From positions 1 through 34,590 of the forward strand of contig NZ_JBHEEH010000019.1 of assembly GCF_041929845.1 (NCBI RefSeq): a stretch of DNA of 34,590 nt, written 5' to 3'. Positions 1-6,469 of this stretch are shown here, one piece after another; the first letter of the stretch is position 1, and every line of letters begins with the position of its first letter. This stretch comes from Paenochrobactrum pullorum. GTDB lineage: Bacteria > Pseudomonadota > Alphaproteobacteria > Rhizobiales > Rhizobiaceae. The notes under the pieces are model-generated. The model was not told the origin of the DNA and did not search any database. It saw nothing but the letters and a program-made list of their open reading frames with translations. The position numbers were made by a program, and so were the translations under genes.

Positions 1-816
1 GGTTATGTCGCAAATTTTTCACTTCTGCTGAGCTATATCACTACCTGTGCGTATAATTGAGTGAGGCGGGAGCAGCTGATGGTCGAGTTCAAAGGGGTCC
101 ATTTTCCGAAAAGTGTCATTTTATATGCTGTTTTCTTCTACGTCCGTTATGCAGTTTCGTATCGCGACCTTCAGGAAATAATGGCTGAGCGAGGCGTCGA
201 TGTTGACCATGCAACATTGAACCGATGGGTTGTTCGCTACTCACCGCAGATTGCTGCTCAGGCACAAAAACGTAAAAAGCCAACAGCCAGTTCCTGGCGT
301 GTTGACGAGACATATATCAAGGTCAAAGGCAAATGGACTTATCTCTATCGGGCGGTTGATCGTAACGGTCAAACCCTTGATTTCATGCTCTCTGAGCGCC
401 GAAATCTCAGTGCCGCAAGGCGTTTCTTCAAGAAGGCCATCGTAAACAATGGTGTTCCACACAAAATAGTCATTGATAAAAGCGGAGCCAATTTGGCTGG
501 AGCTCAGGCTATAAACAACATCCTGAAAATCACTGGTACAGCTAAGGCGATTGAAATCCTGCAGGTTAAGTATCTGAACAATATCCTTGAGCAAGATCAT
601 CGTTTCATCAAGAGGCTTACCAAGCATATGTTAGGCTTCAAAGCTTTTCATTCAGCCTCAGCGACAATCGCAGGCATCGAAGTGGCTCACATGATCCGCA
701 AAAACCAATTCGTAAATGACAATAGTTCATCATTCAAAGTCTTTGCCGAACTCGCAGCATAACTGTGCCTGCAGATAAGCACGTTTATATCCTGTTCAAA
801 ATTTTGCGACATAACC
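1..816 (+). mobile_element. Complete IS6-family insertion sequence
   Basis: The window begins exactly with GGTTATGTCGCAAATTTTT, and the sequence ending at 816 is its inverted copy (AAAATTTTGCGACATAACC). These ends are terminal inverted repeats around a single transposase gene, and about 0.8 kb is the normal size for IS6/IS26-type elements. The left flank lies outside the window, so the expected 8-bp target duplication cannot be tested; the right flank begins GTCAAAGC. IS6 elements move by replicative cointegrate formation, so this copy may mark a junction with DNA beyond the left edge. Confidence 0.9.
79..762 (+). CDS. IS6-family DDE transposase
   Basis: Transposase of about 227 residues that cuts and joins the IS ends. 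The N-terminal part (FKGVHFPKSVILYAVFFYV..., ISYRDL-like, then VDHATLNRWV) is the IS6 helix-turn-helix region. The DDE catalytic core follows: first Asp in WRVDETYIKVKGKW, second Asp in HKIVIDKSGAN, and Glu in the signature YLNNILEQDHRFIKR. The C-terminus (AHMIRKNQ) is also typical. I take the ATG at 79 as the start because it aligns with the usual IS6 N-terminus; an in-frame GTG at 61 would add six residues. All catalytic residues are present and there is no frameshift, so the enzyme is probably active. Confidence 0.93.
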   Translation: MVEFKGVHFPKSVILYAVFFYVRYAVSYRDLQEIMAERGVDVDHATLNRWVVRYSPQIAAQAQKRKKPTASSWRVDETYIKVKGKWTYLYRAVDRNGQTLDFMLSERRNLSAARRFFKKAIVNNGVPHKIVIDKSGANLAGAQAINNILKITGTAKAIEILQVKYLNNILEQDHRFIKRLTKHMLGFKAFHSASATIAGIEVAHMIRKNQFVNDNSSSFKVFAELAA

Positions 817-957
817 GTCAAAGCCGACGCTGCTCAAATATTTTTGAATTTTAAGCATCACAATGTTCTTAACGCGTACAAAACACTGAAGTATCAATCG
901 CTTTGCAAGTTTTTTGAAGGATAAAGCAGATCCCCTACTGCCAATATTCATAAACAG

Positions 958-1389
958 TTATTTTACCGCAGCAGTAGTCCATGGTTTGAGATATGGAATT
1001 TGCGGAACCTTCCGATACTTTGCTCTAATGCGTAATTTTTGCCCCAACTTAGTCCATACAGTTAGATCAAAAGGCTCACCTAGCCATGCATCAGAAGGTA
1101 GGGATTGTATTTGGCTTATTGTCATATGCAGACAAAACGGTTCATCTGAGTGATCTTCGAAAAGCAATTCCAGAGCGTCCTCGGCATTTGCTTGGGGCCA
1201 TGGACCACGAGATATCACTACATATTTCGCAGTCTTCATCTCGCGCACTAAATTTTTTACACTGCTTGGTACCAGCAACCGCGCAGCACCAGCATTCAAA
1301 GATAGATAGCAGTAACCACGATCTGCCAATTCACTTTCCCAAAAATTTGTTGTGACAATTTTCTGACCTTGGTTCCCAATTGTTATCAT
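958..1389 (-). CDS. Hypothetical protein, about 143 aa
   Basis: I do not recognise this protein. The reading frame extends upstream to 1482, but the ATG at 1389 is preceded by an AGGAA Shine-Dalgarno with good spacing, while the upstream ATG has none, so I choose 1389. The product begins MITIGNQGQKIV, has no signal peptide or membrane segment, contains a hydrophobic stretch with KYVVISRGPWP followed by an acidic helix (AEDALELLFEDHSDEP), and ends in a basic region rich in Lys and Tyr. It lies between two insertion sequences, with no co-directional neighbour. The even amino-acid composition and a plausible ribosome binding site suggest a real gene, perhaps a remnant of the backbone that the elements invaded. 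Confidence 0.5.
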   Translation of the reverse strand: MITIGNQGQKIVTTNFWESELADRGYCYLSLNAGAARLLVPSSVKNLVREMKTAKYVVISRGPWPQANAEDALELLFEDHSDEPFCLHMTISQIQSLPSDAWLGEPFDLTVWTKLGQKLRIRAKYRKVPQIPYLKPWTTAAVK

Positions 1390-1544
1390 TTTATTTCCTA
1401 TAATGAGTAAAAATATAGTTCTATTGTCATTAGTGTGTTCGATATTATTGAGTGTGCCAAGAGGTAAATATATTTTATTCATTGCTCAATTTCGATTTGA
1501 TATGAAATTAACACTTCCATATCCGCATATGATTGCTTGAGTAA

Positions 1545-2476
1545 GTGTCCGTTCCAAAATGAATTGAGTGATTTCAGTTAGTTATGATTCAATCGGATTT
1601 CTGACATACGACGGAGATCAAGATGGCCTGGACTGAAATCACTCGCCGCGAGTATGAGCGACAGAGCACGCGTTATGCAAGCGACGTCACTGATGAAGAG
1701 TGGTATTTAATTTTGCCTCTTCTGCCTCCAGATCGGCGGCTTGGTCGTCCGCGTAAAACAGATATTCGTGAAGTGGTGAATGCGCTTTTGTATATTGGCA
1801 CGACCGGCTGCCAATGGCGGTTTTTACCGAAGGATTTTCCACCTTTTTCAACGGTACAGAAATACTTCTACCGGTGGCGTGATGAAGGGATCCTGCGAAG
1901 TATCAACAATAGTCTTGTGATGGCAGTCAGCGAACGTGAAAGCAAACAAGCCAGTCCTACAGCAGGTGTCATAGACAGCCAGTCGGTGAAAACCACAGAA
2001 AGCGGCGGAATACGGGGCTTTGATGCAGGTAAGAAAATTAACGGCCGCAAACGCCATATCGTTGTTGATACGCTTGGCTTGATGGTTGGACTTGTGGTCC
2101 ATTCTGCTGGTATTCAGGATCGGGATGGTGCGCCGCTTGTGCTGAAATCAATCCTGAAGCGTTGGCCATGGTTGCGACATATCTTTGCCGATGGTGGTTA
2201 TGCAGGGCCAAAGCTGAAGTTGAAGCTTGAAAAGATCAGCAAATTCACGCTGGAAATCATCAAGCGGTCAGACGCGATTAAAGGCTTTAAGATTCTCCCG
2301 CGCAGATGGGTAGTTGAACGCACTTTTGCATGGTTGGGCCGATGCCGCAGATTGGCCAAAGACTTCGAGCGAACCATCGCTTCTGCTGAGGCGTGGATTT
2401 ATATCGCAAATATCCGCATGCTCACAAGGCGCATCGCAAGATCTTGATAAAAATGAATTCTTTATGAGTCAGCCTC
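1545..2476 (+). mobile_element. Complete IS5-family insertion sequence with TAA target duplication
   Basis: The boundaries come from an empty site elsewhere in the window. At 21006-21040 the sequence CCATATCCGCATATG...GAG-TAA-AATTGAG is uninterrupted. Here the same sequence is split, with TAA at 1542-1544 on the left and at 2477-2479 on the right. The element is therefore 932 bp, with a 3-bp TNA duplication as in the IS427/IS1031 groups of IS5. The ends are imperfect inverted repeats (GTGTCCGTTCC and GAGGCTGACTC). Confidence 0.92.
1623..2447 (+). CDS. IS5-family DDE transposase
   Basis: Transposase of 274 residues, the full length for the group. The N-terminal domain (YASDVTDEEWYLILPLLPP, then GRPRKTDIREVVNALLYI and GCQWRFLPKDFPP) is the DUF4096-like DNA-binding region typical of IS5. 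The catalytic core has Asp in GVIDSQSVKTTE, Asp in HIFADGGYAG, and Glu in RRWVVERTFAWLGRCRRL. The frame is intact, so it probably acts on the surrounding ends at 1545 and 2476. The ATG at 1623 follows the purine-rich stretch GACGGAGATCAAG, a usable ribosome binding site. Confidence 0.93.
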   Translation: MAWTEITRREYERQSTRYASDVTDEEWYLILPLLPPDRRLGRPRKTDIREVVNALLYIGTTGCQWRFLPKDFPPFSTVQKYFYRWRDEGILRSINNSLVMAVSERESKQASPTAGVIDSQSVKTTESGGIRGFDAGKKINGRKRHIVVDTLGLMVGLVVHSAGIQDRDGAPLVLKSILKRWPWLRHIFADGGYAGPKLKLKLEKISKFTLEIIKRSDAIKGFKILPRRWVVERTFAWLGRCRRLAKDFERTIASAEAWIYIANIRMLTRRIARS

Positions 2477-2714
2477 TAAAATTGAGTGAGCAGTTATGCC
2501 TCAAGGGCTATATTCAGAAGTTTAGTTATTACTCGATATGCGCGAACGATTGTTAACATATATTTCGTCACGGAAAATCATTTCACTATTGACCTGAGCC
2601 CTAATACTCCTCCGTTTTTCTAGAACCATTTTTATGGCGAACTCATTCGGCGTAGCATTACCGAGTGAAGAGTGCGGTCTGTTTTTCTGAACAGGCTTGA
2701 GTCTTTAGTTAAGT
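2477..2714. repeat. Long direct repeat, left copy (with 1517-1541)
   Basis: This 238-bp stretch is closely similar, with scattered mismatches and a 1-bp indel, to 21031-21267 in the same orientation, about 18.5 kb away. The similarity also includes 25 bp upstream (1517-1541 versus 21006-21030), separated here by the IS5 insertion. The first 113 bp are unidentified AT-rich sequence; the remainder is an IS3-type remnant. The mismatches show that the duplication is not recent. Confidence 0.9.
2590..2714 (-). pseudogene. Remnant of IS3-family element: orfB 3' end
   Basis: Read on the minus strand, this encodes RPHSSLGNATPNEFAIKM followed by VLEKRR, the C-terminus of an IS3-family (IS407-like) transposase, whose usual form is RPHSSLGY.TP.EFA. 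It ends at TGACCTGAGCCC (2590), which resembles the IS3 ends at 18075 and 6422. The catalytic core is missing: the remnant is cut at 2714 by an IS66-type end. A second copy lies at 21144-21267. Confidence 0.8.
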
Positions 2715-2854
2715 GTAAGCGGTCAGCCGATGGCGTTGGACTTGTAGTTCCAAGGCATGAGGCTTTCGATTTCTGTTACAGGCCATCCTCGAGCGATGCG
2801 GCTTAAGGTTTGGGATAGCCAGTTAAGCGGATCGACATTGTTCATTTGCATGCC
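2715..2854 (-). pseudogene. IS66-family tnpC 3' fragment
   Basis: An IS66-type terminal repeat (GTAAGCGGTCAGCC) starts at 2715. On the minus strand the frame ending at 2723 encodes MNNVDPLNWLSQTLSRIA, then ESLMPWNYKSNAIG and a stop. This is the C-terminal segment of an IS66 transposase, comparable to the end of the complete tnpC at 20976. Only about 43 codons remain, so it is non-functional. Its sequence differs from the IS66 fragment at 3107-3299, so two different IS66 relatives have been here. Confidence 0.78.
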
Positions 2855-2884
2855 TGGAGAAGCGTTGCCAACGTGGCCCAAGTC

Positions 2885-2990
2885 CGAGTTCGCCCAAAGC
2901 CCAAACCTCGGAAAGTCCCATAGCTGGCTGGTTCTAAAAGAACGAGCTTCAAATTTGCCATATTGGTGGAAGATAATAATAATTCAACGC
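2885..2990 (+). pseudogene. Remnant of IS3-family 3' end
   Basis: The stretch TTCGCCCAAAGCCCAAACC with its following bases closely matches 6308-6356, the 3' end of the IS407-like orfB next to the catabolic island, including the run coding for GSPKAQTP. It has no surviving reading frame and fades into unidentified AT-rich sequence by about 2990. It shows that a third copy of this IS3 type once lay here. Confidence 0.6.
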
Positions 2991-2996
2991 CTCCCG

Positions 2997-3090
2997 GAGA
3001 ATCTCTATATTTTCGTTGAAAAACTAAGAAGTAATGTAGGGAATACAAAATATATAGAAAAAACAGGGTGTCTACGAGAGACGCTGAAAT
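2997..3090 (+). repeat. Partial second copy of the 24.2-kb inverted-repeat unit
   Basis: This matches 24230-24324 in the same orientation: GAGAATCTCTATATTTT, a variable core with CTAAGAAGTAA and GGGAATACAAAATATATAG, and a right end GAGAGACGCTGAAAT. The left end (the CAGCGTCTCTAC arm) is lost. At 3091 it runs directly into an IS66-type end. It is a displaced piece of the plasmid backbone and carries one extra copy of the CAGCGTCTCT motif (minus strand, 3076-3086). Confidence 0.8.
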
Positions 3091-3106
3091 GTAAGCGGTG
3101 TTTTGA

Positions 3107-3299
3107 TCACACCTTGTTTGGATAGTTCCACGGTAAAAGTTGGTCGATTTGGTTTTGTTTATGGTCATTGACTATTGCAGTTAGCGTGCTTGTCAGCCAT
3201 TTTTGCGGATCGATGGCGTTGAGTTTACAAGTTTCTATCAGCGATGCGATCGTAGCCCAGTTTTTGGCACCTGCTTCGTGGCCTGCAAAGAGTGCGTTT
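3107..3299 (-). pseudogene. IS66 tnpC, C-terminal fragment
   Basis: The minus strand encodes NALFAGHEAGAKNWATIASL, then ETCKLNAIDPQKWL and QLLPWNYPNKV with a stop at 3107. This corresponds to the last roughly 60 residues of the IS66 transposase, just after the catalytic Glu region (compare NALFAGHDEGGIAWGRIASL in the complete tnpC). It is cut at 3300 by the left end of an IS3-family element (TGAACCGTCCCGGG). Confidence 0.85.
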
Positions 3300-3349
3300 T
3301 GAACCGTCCCGGGTTTACCGGAGAGTAAAACTTTCCAAGGATGAGCCCT

Positions 3350-3660
3350 ATGACACAGAGAAAACCCACCCCTTCCTACACGGCTGAATTTCGCGCACGC
3401 GGCGTTCGTCTTTTCAAAGAGAACCGCGCTGAATATGCGAGCGATAACGCGGCGTATTTGGCGATCGCGCCCAAGCTGGGCTGTTCACCGGACAGCCTGC
3501 GCAGCTGGTGTCGACAAGCAGACCGCGATGCCGATGAACGGCCCGGCCTGTCCAGCGATGAGAAGGCGCGGATCAAGGAATTGGAGCGCGAGAACAGAGA
3601 GCTTCGCCAAGCCAACGAGATTCTGAAGAAAGCGTCGGCGTATTTTGCCCAGGCGGAGCT
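3350..3660 (+). pseudogene. IS3-family orfA, interrupted at its last codons
   Basis: The product begins MTQRKPTPSYTAEFRARGVR, an HTH_Tnp_1 helix-turn-helix domain, with the second helix around GCSPDSLRSWCRQ and a C-terminal leucine-zipper-like coiled coil (KARIKELERENRELRQANEI). It ends KKASAYFAQAEL at the IS110 junction; the normal ending AQAELDRP is interrupted, and three foreign codons (ILL-like) finish the frame at 3670. An upstream ATG at 3341 is also possible. This domain normally binds the IS ends and is fused to orfB by -1 frameshifting, which is impossible here. Confidence 0.85.
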
Positions 3661-3699
3661 TATCTTATAAAACCCACTGGCTTCTTGAGATAAAAAGGA

Positions 3700-3863
3700 G
3701 CTGCTACCCAGCACTGTAAACTGCGGGGTAGCGGCGGAGGTGGCATCGTGCGGAGCATGGTCTTGAAGGGCCGCGGTCGAGTTTGATGAACCTCCGCCTT
3801 TTTCTGCTGACCTGAACGGATACGTGGGCTACGGGCCCGTACGATAAGCAAAGGTAATAGAAA
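3700..3863 (+). ncRNA. IS110 bridge RNA
   Basis: This lies between the left IS end and the transposase ATG, where IS110-group elements encode the guide RNA used by their recombinase. Three structures are visible: a 5' hairpin (GCTACCC 3703-3709 with GGGTAGC 3726-3732), a long loop closed by GGCGGAGGT (3733-3741) with ACCTCCGCC (3790-3798), and a second loop closed by TTTCT...ACC (3801-3812) with GGT...AGAAA (3853-3863). The first long loop holds GCGGAGC (3750-3756), identical to the left target, and CGGTCGAG (3774-3781), the complement of the right target CTCGACCG. The second holds ACGGATAC (3816-3823), identical to the right IS end, and GATAAG (3843-3848), the complement of the left junction CTTATC. 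All four guides therefore fit this insertion. RNA ends are estimated. Confidence 0.85.
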
Positions 3864-3865
3864 AG

Positions 3866-4804
3866 ATGGCTAAGGATACCATTGGGATTGATGTGTCGAA
3901 AGACCGTTTGGACGCTTTTTGGCACTCTCGTAACGAGGCGCGCAGCCTAGCTAATACAACTGAAGGCTATGCACAGTTATGCGTCTGGATTGGGAAAATT
4001 AAAGACGTGGTGGTTGTTTTCGAGGCGACAGGTGCCTACCATCGTGGTCTTGAGAGACATCTCAGCTTGGCAGGACTGCCCTTTATCAAAGTCAATCCCA
4101 AACAAGCTCGCAGATTTGCACAGGCAATTGGCCGACTGGCCAAAACCGATAGCGTTGATGCCAAAATGCTGGCACACATGGGTATCGTACTTGATTTAGC
4201 CCCACAAGACGTGCAGGGCGAAGATGTTCATGATCTCAGAGAGTTACTAACTGCACGTCGAGCACTGGTTAAAGATCAGATTACTGCAAAAACACGCCTT
4301 GCTACAGCGCTCAATCCGCTCATTCGGGAACAGCTACATCGTCGGATTGATGATATTACCACCGATATTCAGGCGTTGGACGCAGTGATGGCACAGATCG
4401 CCAAGCAGCGAGGATCCCTCGAAAAATGCATTCGCCATCTAATCACTATCCCAGGGATTGGCAGGTTAACCGCGACGACGATGCTCATCGACATGCCGGA
4501 ACTTGGACATCTCGACAGCAAAAAGATCGCCGCTTTGGCTGGTTTGGCTCCGATGACGCAGCAGTCTGGAAAATGGCAGGGTAAGGAACGGATAACCGGC
4601 GGACGATCATCGCTTCGAAGAGCAATGTATATGCCTGCGCTTGTCGCGATCCGCTTCAACAGTGATCTTCATCAAAAATACCAAGAGATGCTTAAGAAAG
4701 GTAAAGCGAAGAAGGTTGCCATTACTGCCGTTATGAGGCGTATTATTATTATGGCAAACACCTTGCTACGTGAAGTGCGTGATTGGCTTCCAAATTGTCC
4801 TTGA
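3866..4804 (+). CDS. IS110-family RNA-guided recombinase (transposase)
   Basis: Product of 312 residues with the two IS110 domains. The N-terminal RuvC-like DEDD domain shows GIDVSKDRLDAF (first Asp, about residue 9), VFEATGAYHRGL (Glu, about residue 60) and LAKTDSVDAKMLA (two Asp, about residues 100-105). The C-terminal Transposase_20 domain shows the helix-hairpin-helix HLITIPGIGRLTA and the serine-containing ITGGRSSLRRAMYMPAL. In this family the enzyme forms a complex with the bridge RNA, binds target and donor DNA and exchanges strands at a CT core. The gene starts immediately after the bridge RNA, and the 3' end almost reaches the IS end. Confidence 0.92.
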   Translation: MAKDTIGIDVSKDRLDAFWHSRNEARSLANTTEGYAQLCVWIGKIKDVVVVFEATGAYHRGLERHLSLAGLPFIKVNPKQARRFAQAIGRLAKTDSVDAKMLAHMGIVLDLAPQDVQGEDVHDLRELLTARRALVKDQITAKTRLATALNPLIREQLHRRIDDITTDIQALDAVMAQIAKQRGSLEKCIRHLITIPGIGRLTATTMLIDMPELGHLDSKKIAALAGLAPMTQQSGKWQGKERITGGRSSLRRAMYMPALVAIRFNSDLHQKYQEMLKKGKAKKVAITAVMRRIIIMANTLLREVRDWLPNCP

Positions 4805-4818
4805 CAAAGACGGATACT

Positions 4819-5445
4819 CGACCGCCCGTTTCGCAAATGATCGCCTTCATTGAAGAGCATCGTGGTATCTTTGGGGTCGAGCCGATCTGCAGGGTTCTAC
4901 CGATCGCCCCATCAACATACTACGCGCGATCCGCTATTGTCCGGAACCCCGACCTGGCCTCGGATCGAGCGAGGCGCGATACGTTGAACAAGGCGCATAT
5001 CAAACGCGTCTTTGATGCCAGCGGTGGCCGTTATGGAGCGCGAAAAATCTGGCATGCCCTGCGTCGCGAGGGAAAGGATTTCGCTCGCTGCACCGTCGAG
5101 CGCTTGATGAAAGCAATGGAGATACAAGGAGTTGTGCGCGGCAAGAAGATCATAACGACCAATTCTGACGCGATGCAGCCTTGCCCGAATGACAAGGTCA
5201 ATCGGGAGTTTGTAGCAGCGATGCCAAACCAGCTCTGGGTATCGGACTTTACGTATGTCTCAAGTTGGCAGGGCATGGTCTATGTGGCCTTTGTCATCGA
5301 CGTCTTTGCCAGGAAGATTGTCGGTTGGCGGGTCTCCACGTCTATGACCACAGGCTTTGTGCTTGATGCGTTGAACCAAGCCATCTGCCAGCGTGTGCCG
5401 TCACAAGCGGATGGATTGATCCATCACAGTGATCGCGGCAGTCAA
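4819..5445 (+). pseudogene. IS3-family orfB, truncated at both ends
   Basis: From the IS110 junction the frame continues RPPVSQMIAFIEEHRGIFGV, then CRVLPIAPSTYYA, an HTH_21 segment (GRYGARKIWHALRREGKDFA) and the rve integrase core with Asp in LWVSDFTYVSSW and Asp in IHHSDRGSQ. After Gln at 5445 the sequence leaves the family: the usual YLSIRYT... segment with the catalytic Glu is gone, replaced by the start of an IS30-type element. The open frame formally runs on to 5535, but those residues are not transposase. Confidence 0.85.
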
Positions 5446-5568
5446 GGTGGATTCAAACGGTGGTCGCAACGGTTCCGACTTGGAGGTTATGATGACAAAC
5501 CGCAAACGCGCATCAGAGCGCAGCATACGAGTTAGACTGTATTCACCGGGACGGCCACGGGCGGCACT
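5446..5568 (+). pseudogene. IS30-family 5' fragment
   Basis: After the IS3 break, an end-like sequence (GGATTCAAACGGTGGTCGCA) is followed by a good ribosome binding site (GGAGG) and ATG at 5489. The frame encodes MMTNRKRASERSIRVRLYSP followed by GRP, resembling the N-terminus of IS30-family transposases (SPGRP followed by ARRE). The match is lost at about 5568, where inverted IS66 tnpB sequence begins. About 26 codons survive. The family call rests on one short motif. Confidence 0.5.
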
Positions 5569-5573
5569 GCGTT

Positions 5574-5680
5574 CCCAGCAATTCATTTTTGACCAATGCA
5601 GCAAGCCCGTCATGGCCCTTACGAAAGTCGACAGGCTTTGTTGCCACCATGATCCGCACCCGATTTGAAGGAAAGATCAT
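5574..5680 (-). pseudogene. IS66 tnpB, N-terminal fragment
   Basis: Starts at the ATG overlapping the tnpA stop (ATGA, 5677-5680) and encodes MIFPSNRVRIMVATKPVDFR then KGHDGLAALVKNEL, the N-terminus of the IS66 Orf2 accessory protein; compare the complete copy at 19006. It is cut near 5574, where IS30-type sequence begins. Only about 35 of roughly 115 codons remain. Confidence 0.85.
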
Positions 5681-6063
5681 GATTGAGCCGCAAGCTCGCT
5701 TGCAACAGCTGCAATCCGGGACGCGGACACACCTTCTTCCAATCTGATAATGACCGAACCGCTGAATATCTCAACGCGAGAAGTGGTTGGTGTTACCGGT
5801 TCGATGGTTTGCTTCTCGACAACGATTGCTGCAAATTCCGTCTCATCCTCAGGCGCAGGCAACACAAGCTTGCCCTTGCGCGCCAGTGTGCGCCACGAAG
5901 ACAGGTAATTTGCGCGAACGCCATAACGCTCTGCGACTTGCTGGACGCTCACGCCAGGCCGCAAGCTTTCCGAAACAATCCGCGCCTTTAAATCGGTCGA
6001 CCACTGGCGATGTTTACCACGCTTACTCTGATCTGTTGTGAGAAACTCTATTCGAGGCTCCAT
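5677..6063 (-). CDS. tnpA: IS66 TnpA (Orf1, HTH protein)
   Basis: Full-length TnpA of 128 residues. The Transposase_8 helix-turn-helix is evident in RQWSTDLKARIVSESLRPGV then VQQVAERYGVRANYLSSWRT. A variable linker follows, then the C-terminal signature VEIFSGSVIIRLEEGVSASR with IAAVASELA. It is one of the accessory proteins an IS66 needs besides TnpC, and its frame is intact although tnpB and tnpC are broken, so it is a leftover. The stop overlaps the tnpB start, the usual IS66 arrangement. It is clearly divergent from TnpA at 18578, so the two IS66 elements are different. Confidence 0.88.
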   Translation of the reverse strand: MEPRIEFLTTDQSKRGKHRQWSTDLKARIVSESLRPGVSVQQVAERYGVRANYLSSWRTLARKGKLVLPAPEDETEFAAIVVEKQTIEPVTPTTSRVEIFSGSVIIRLEEGVSASRIAAVASELAAQS

Positions 6064-6147
6064 CGAGAAACTCCGGTCTGTCCATTCAAAGCCTCTTAAT
6101 GGCAGATCAGAAAATCAAACAGAATGTGGGGCCAAAACACCGCTTAC

Positions 6148-6431
6148 AGTTCAGAGCCGAATGTTTGAACCAGCATTGGTTCATGACCCTTGACGATGCG
6201 CGCCAAAAGATGGAGGATTGGCGTGTAGATTACAATGAGGTTCGACCTCACAGAGCCATCGGCAATAAGCCACCGATTTCGCTGATGAATGGCTCAGGCG
6301 CATCAGGTTCGCCCAAAGCCCAAACCCCGGAAATCCACCAGCCGGGTGGTCCTAAAAACGGGTGCACATCAAGGAGAAGGAGAATTCTAATTCCCGGCGG
6401 CCCAATCTTGGGACTCATGTCAAATGTTTAG
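6148..6431 (+). pseudogene. IS3-family (IS407-like) orfB 3' half and right end
   Basis: Directly after the IS66 end the frame encodes FRAECLNQHWFMTLDDARQK then EVRPHRAIGNKPP, the C-terminal part of an IS407-like OrfB with the catalytic Glu in the FRAECLN segment. The IS end is GGGACTCATGTCA, finishing at 6422, the inverted counterpart of TGACGTGAGCCCC at 18075. The reading frame runs past the IS end to 6431. The 5' part is missing, cut by IS66. This half-element bounds the catabolic island on its left. Confidence 0.82.
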
Positions 6432-6469
6432 TATTATAAACTTTACTGCCTCCAAAAGATTTTACCGAA

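Larger units (their letters stand above)
3661..4818 (+). mobile_element. Complete IS110-family insertion sequence
   Basis: The element interrupts IS3 orfA/orfB between AGGCGGAGCT (ending at 3660) and CGACCGCCCG (from 4819). Removing it restores AQAEL followed by the usual DRP/RPF region. A CT dinucleotide lies on each side (3659-3660 and 4817-4818), the common IS110 core. There are no terminal inverted repeats, as usual for the group. The 205 bases before the transposase encode a bridge RNA (see that feature). The length of 1158 bp and the intact transposase suggest a recent and probably active insertion. Confidence 0.9.
3300..5445 (+). mobile_element. IS3-family element (IS51-like), split by IS110 and truncated
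   Basis: The left end TGAACCGTCCCGGGTTTACC at 3300 is typical of the IS51-like branch of IS3. orfA and orfB follow but are separated by the IS110 insertion at 3661-4818. orfB stops matching the family after HHSDRGSQ at 5445, where an IS30-type end begins, so the right end is lost. The element is dead: orfA and orfB cannot be joined by frameshifting and the last part of the catalytic domain is absent. Confidence 0.85.
3091..6147 (-). mobile_element. IS66-family element, interior replaced by nested insertions
   Basis: The ends GTAAGCGGTGTTTT at 3091 and AAAACACCGCTTAC ending at 6147 are a perfect inverted repeat of IS66 type. Reading on the minus strand, tnpA (5677-6063) and the start of tnpB lie at the right, and the end of tnpC (3107-3299) at the left, the normal IS66 gene order. 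The centre is replaced by an IS3-family element, an IS110-family element inside that, and an IS30-type fragment. The flanks differ (GCTGAAAT left, AGTTCAGA right), so there is no 8-bp duplication. Deletion or recombination between two IS66 copies would explain this. Confidence 0.8.

Noticed and set aside
958..1482. Longer start (1482) for the hypothetical gene
   Set aside because: No ribosome binding site before it, while the internal ATG at 1389 has a well-placed AGGAA.
2757..3168. Open frames of 108-122 codons on both strands
   Set aside because: They run across fragments of IS66, IS3 and the repeat unit in frames that do not encode the recognisable transposase pieces.
5489..5668. Independent small gene continuing from the IS30-type ATG
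   Set aside because: From about 5569 the sequence is antisense IS66 tnpB, so the open frame past that point is chance.
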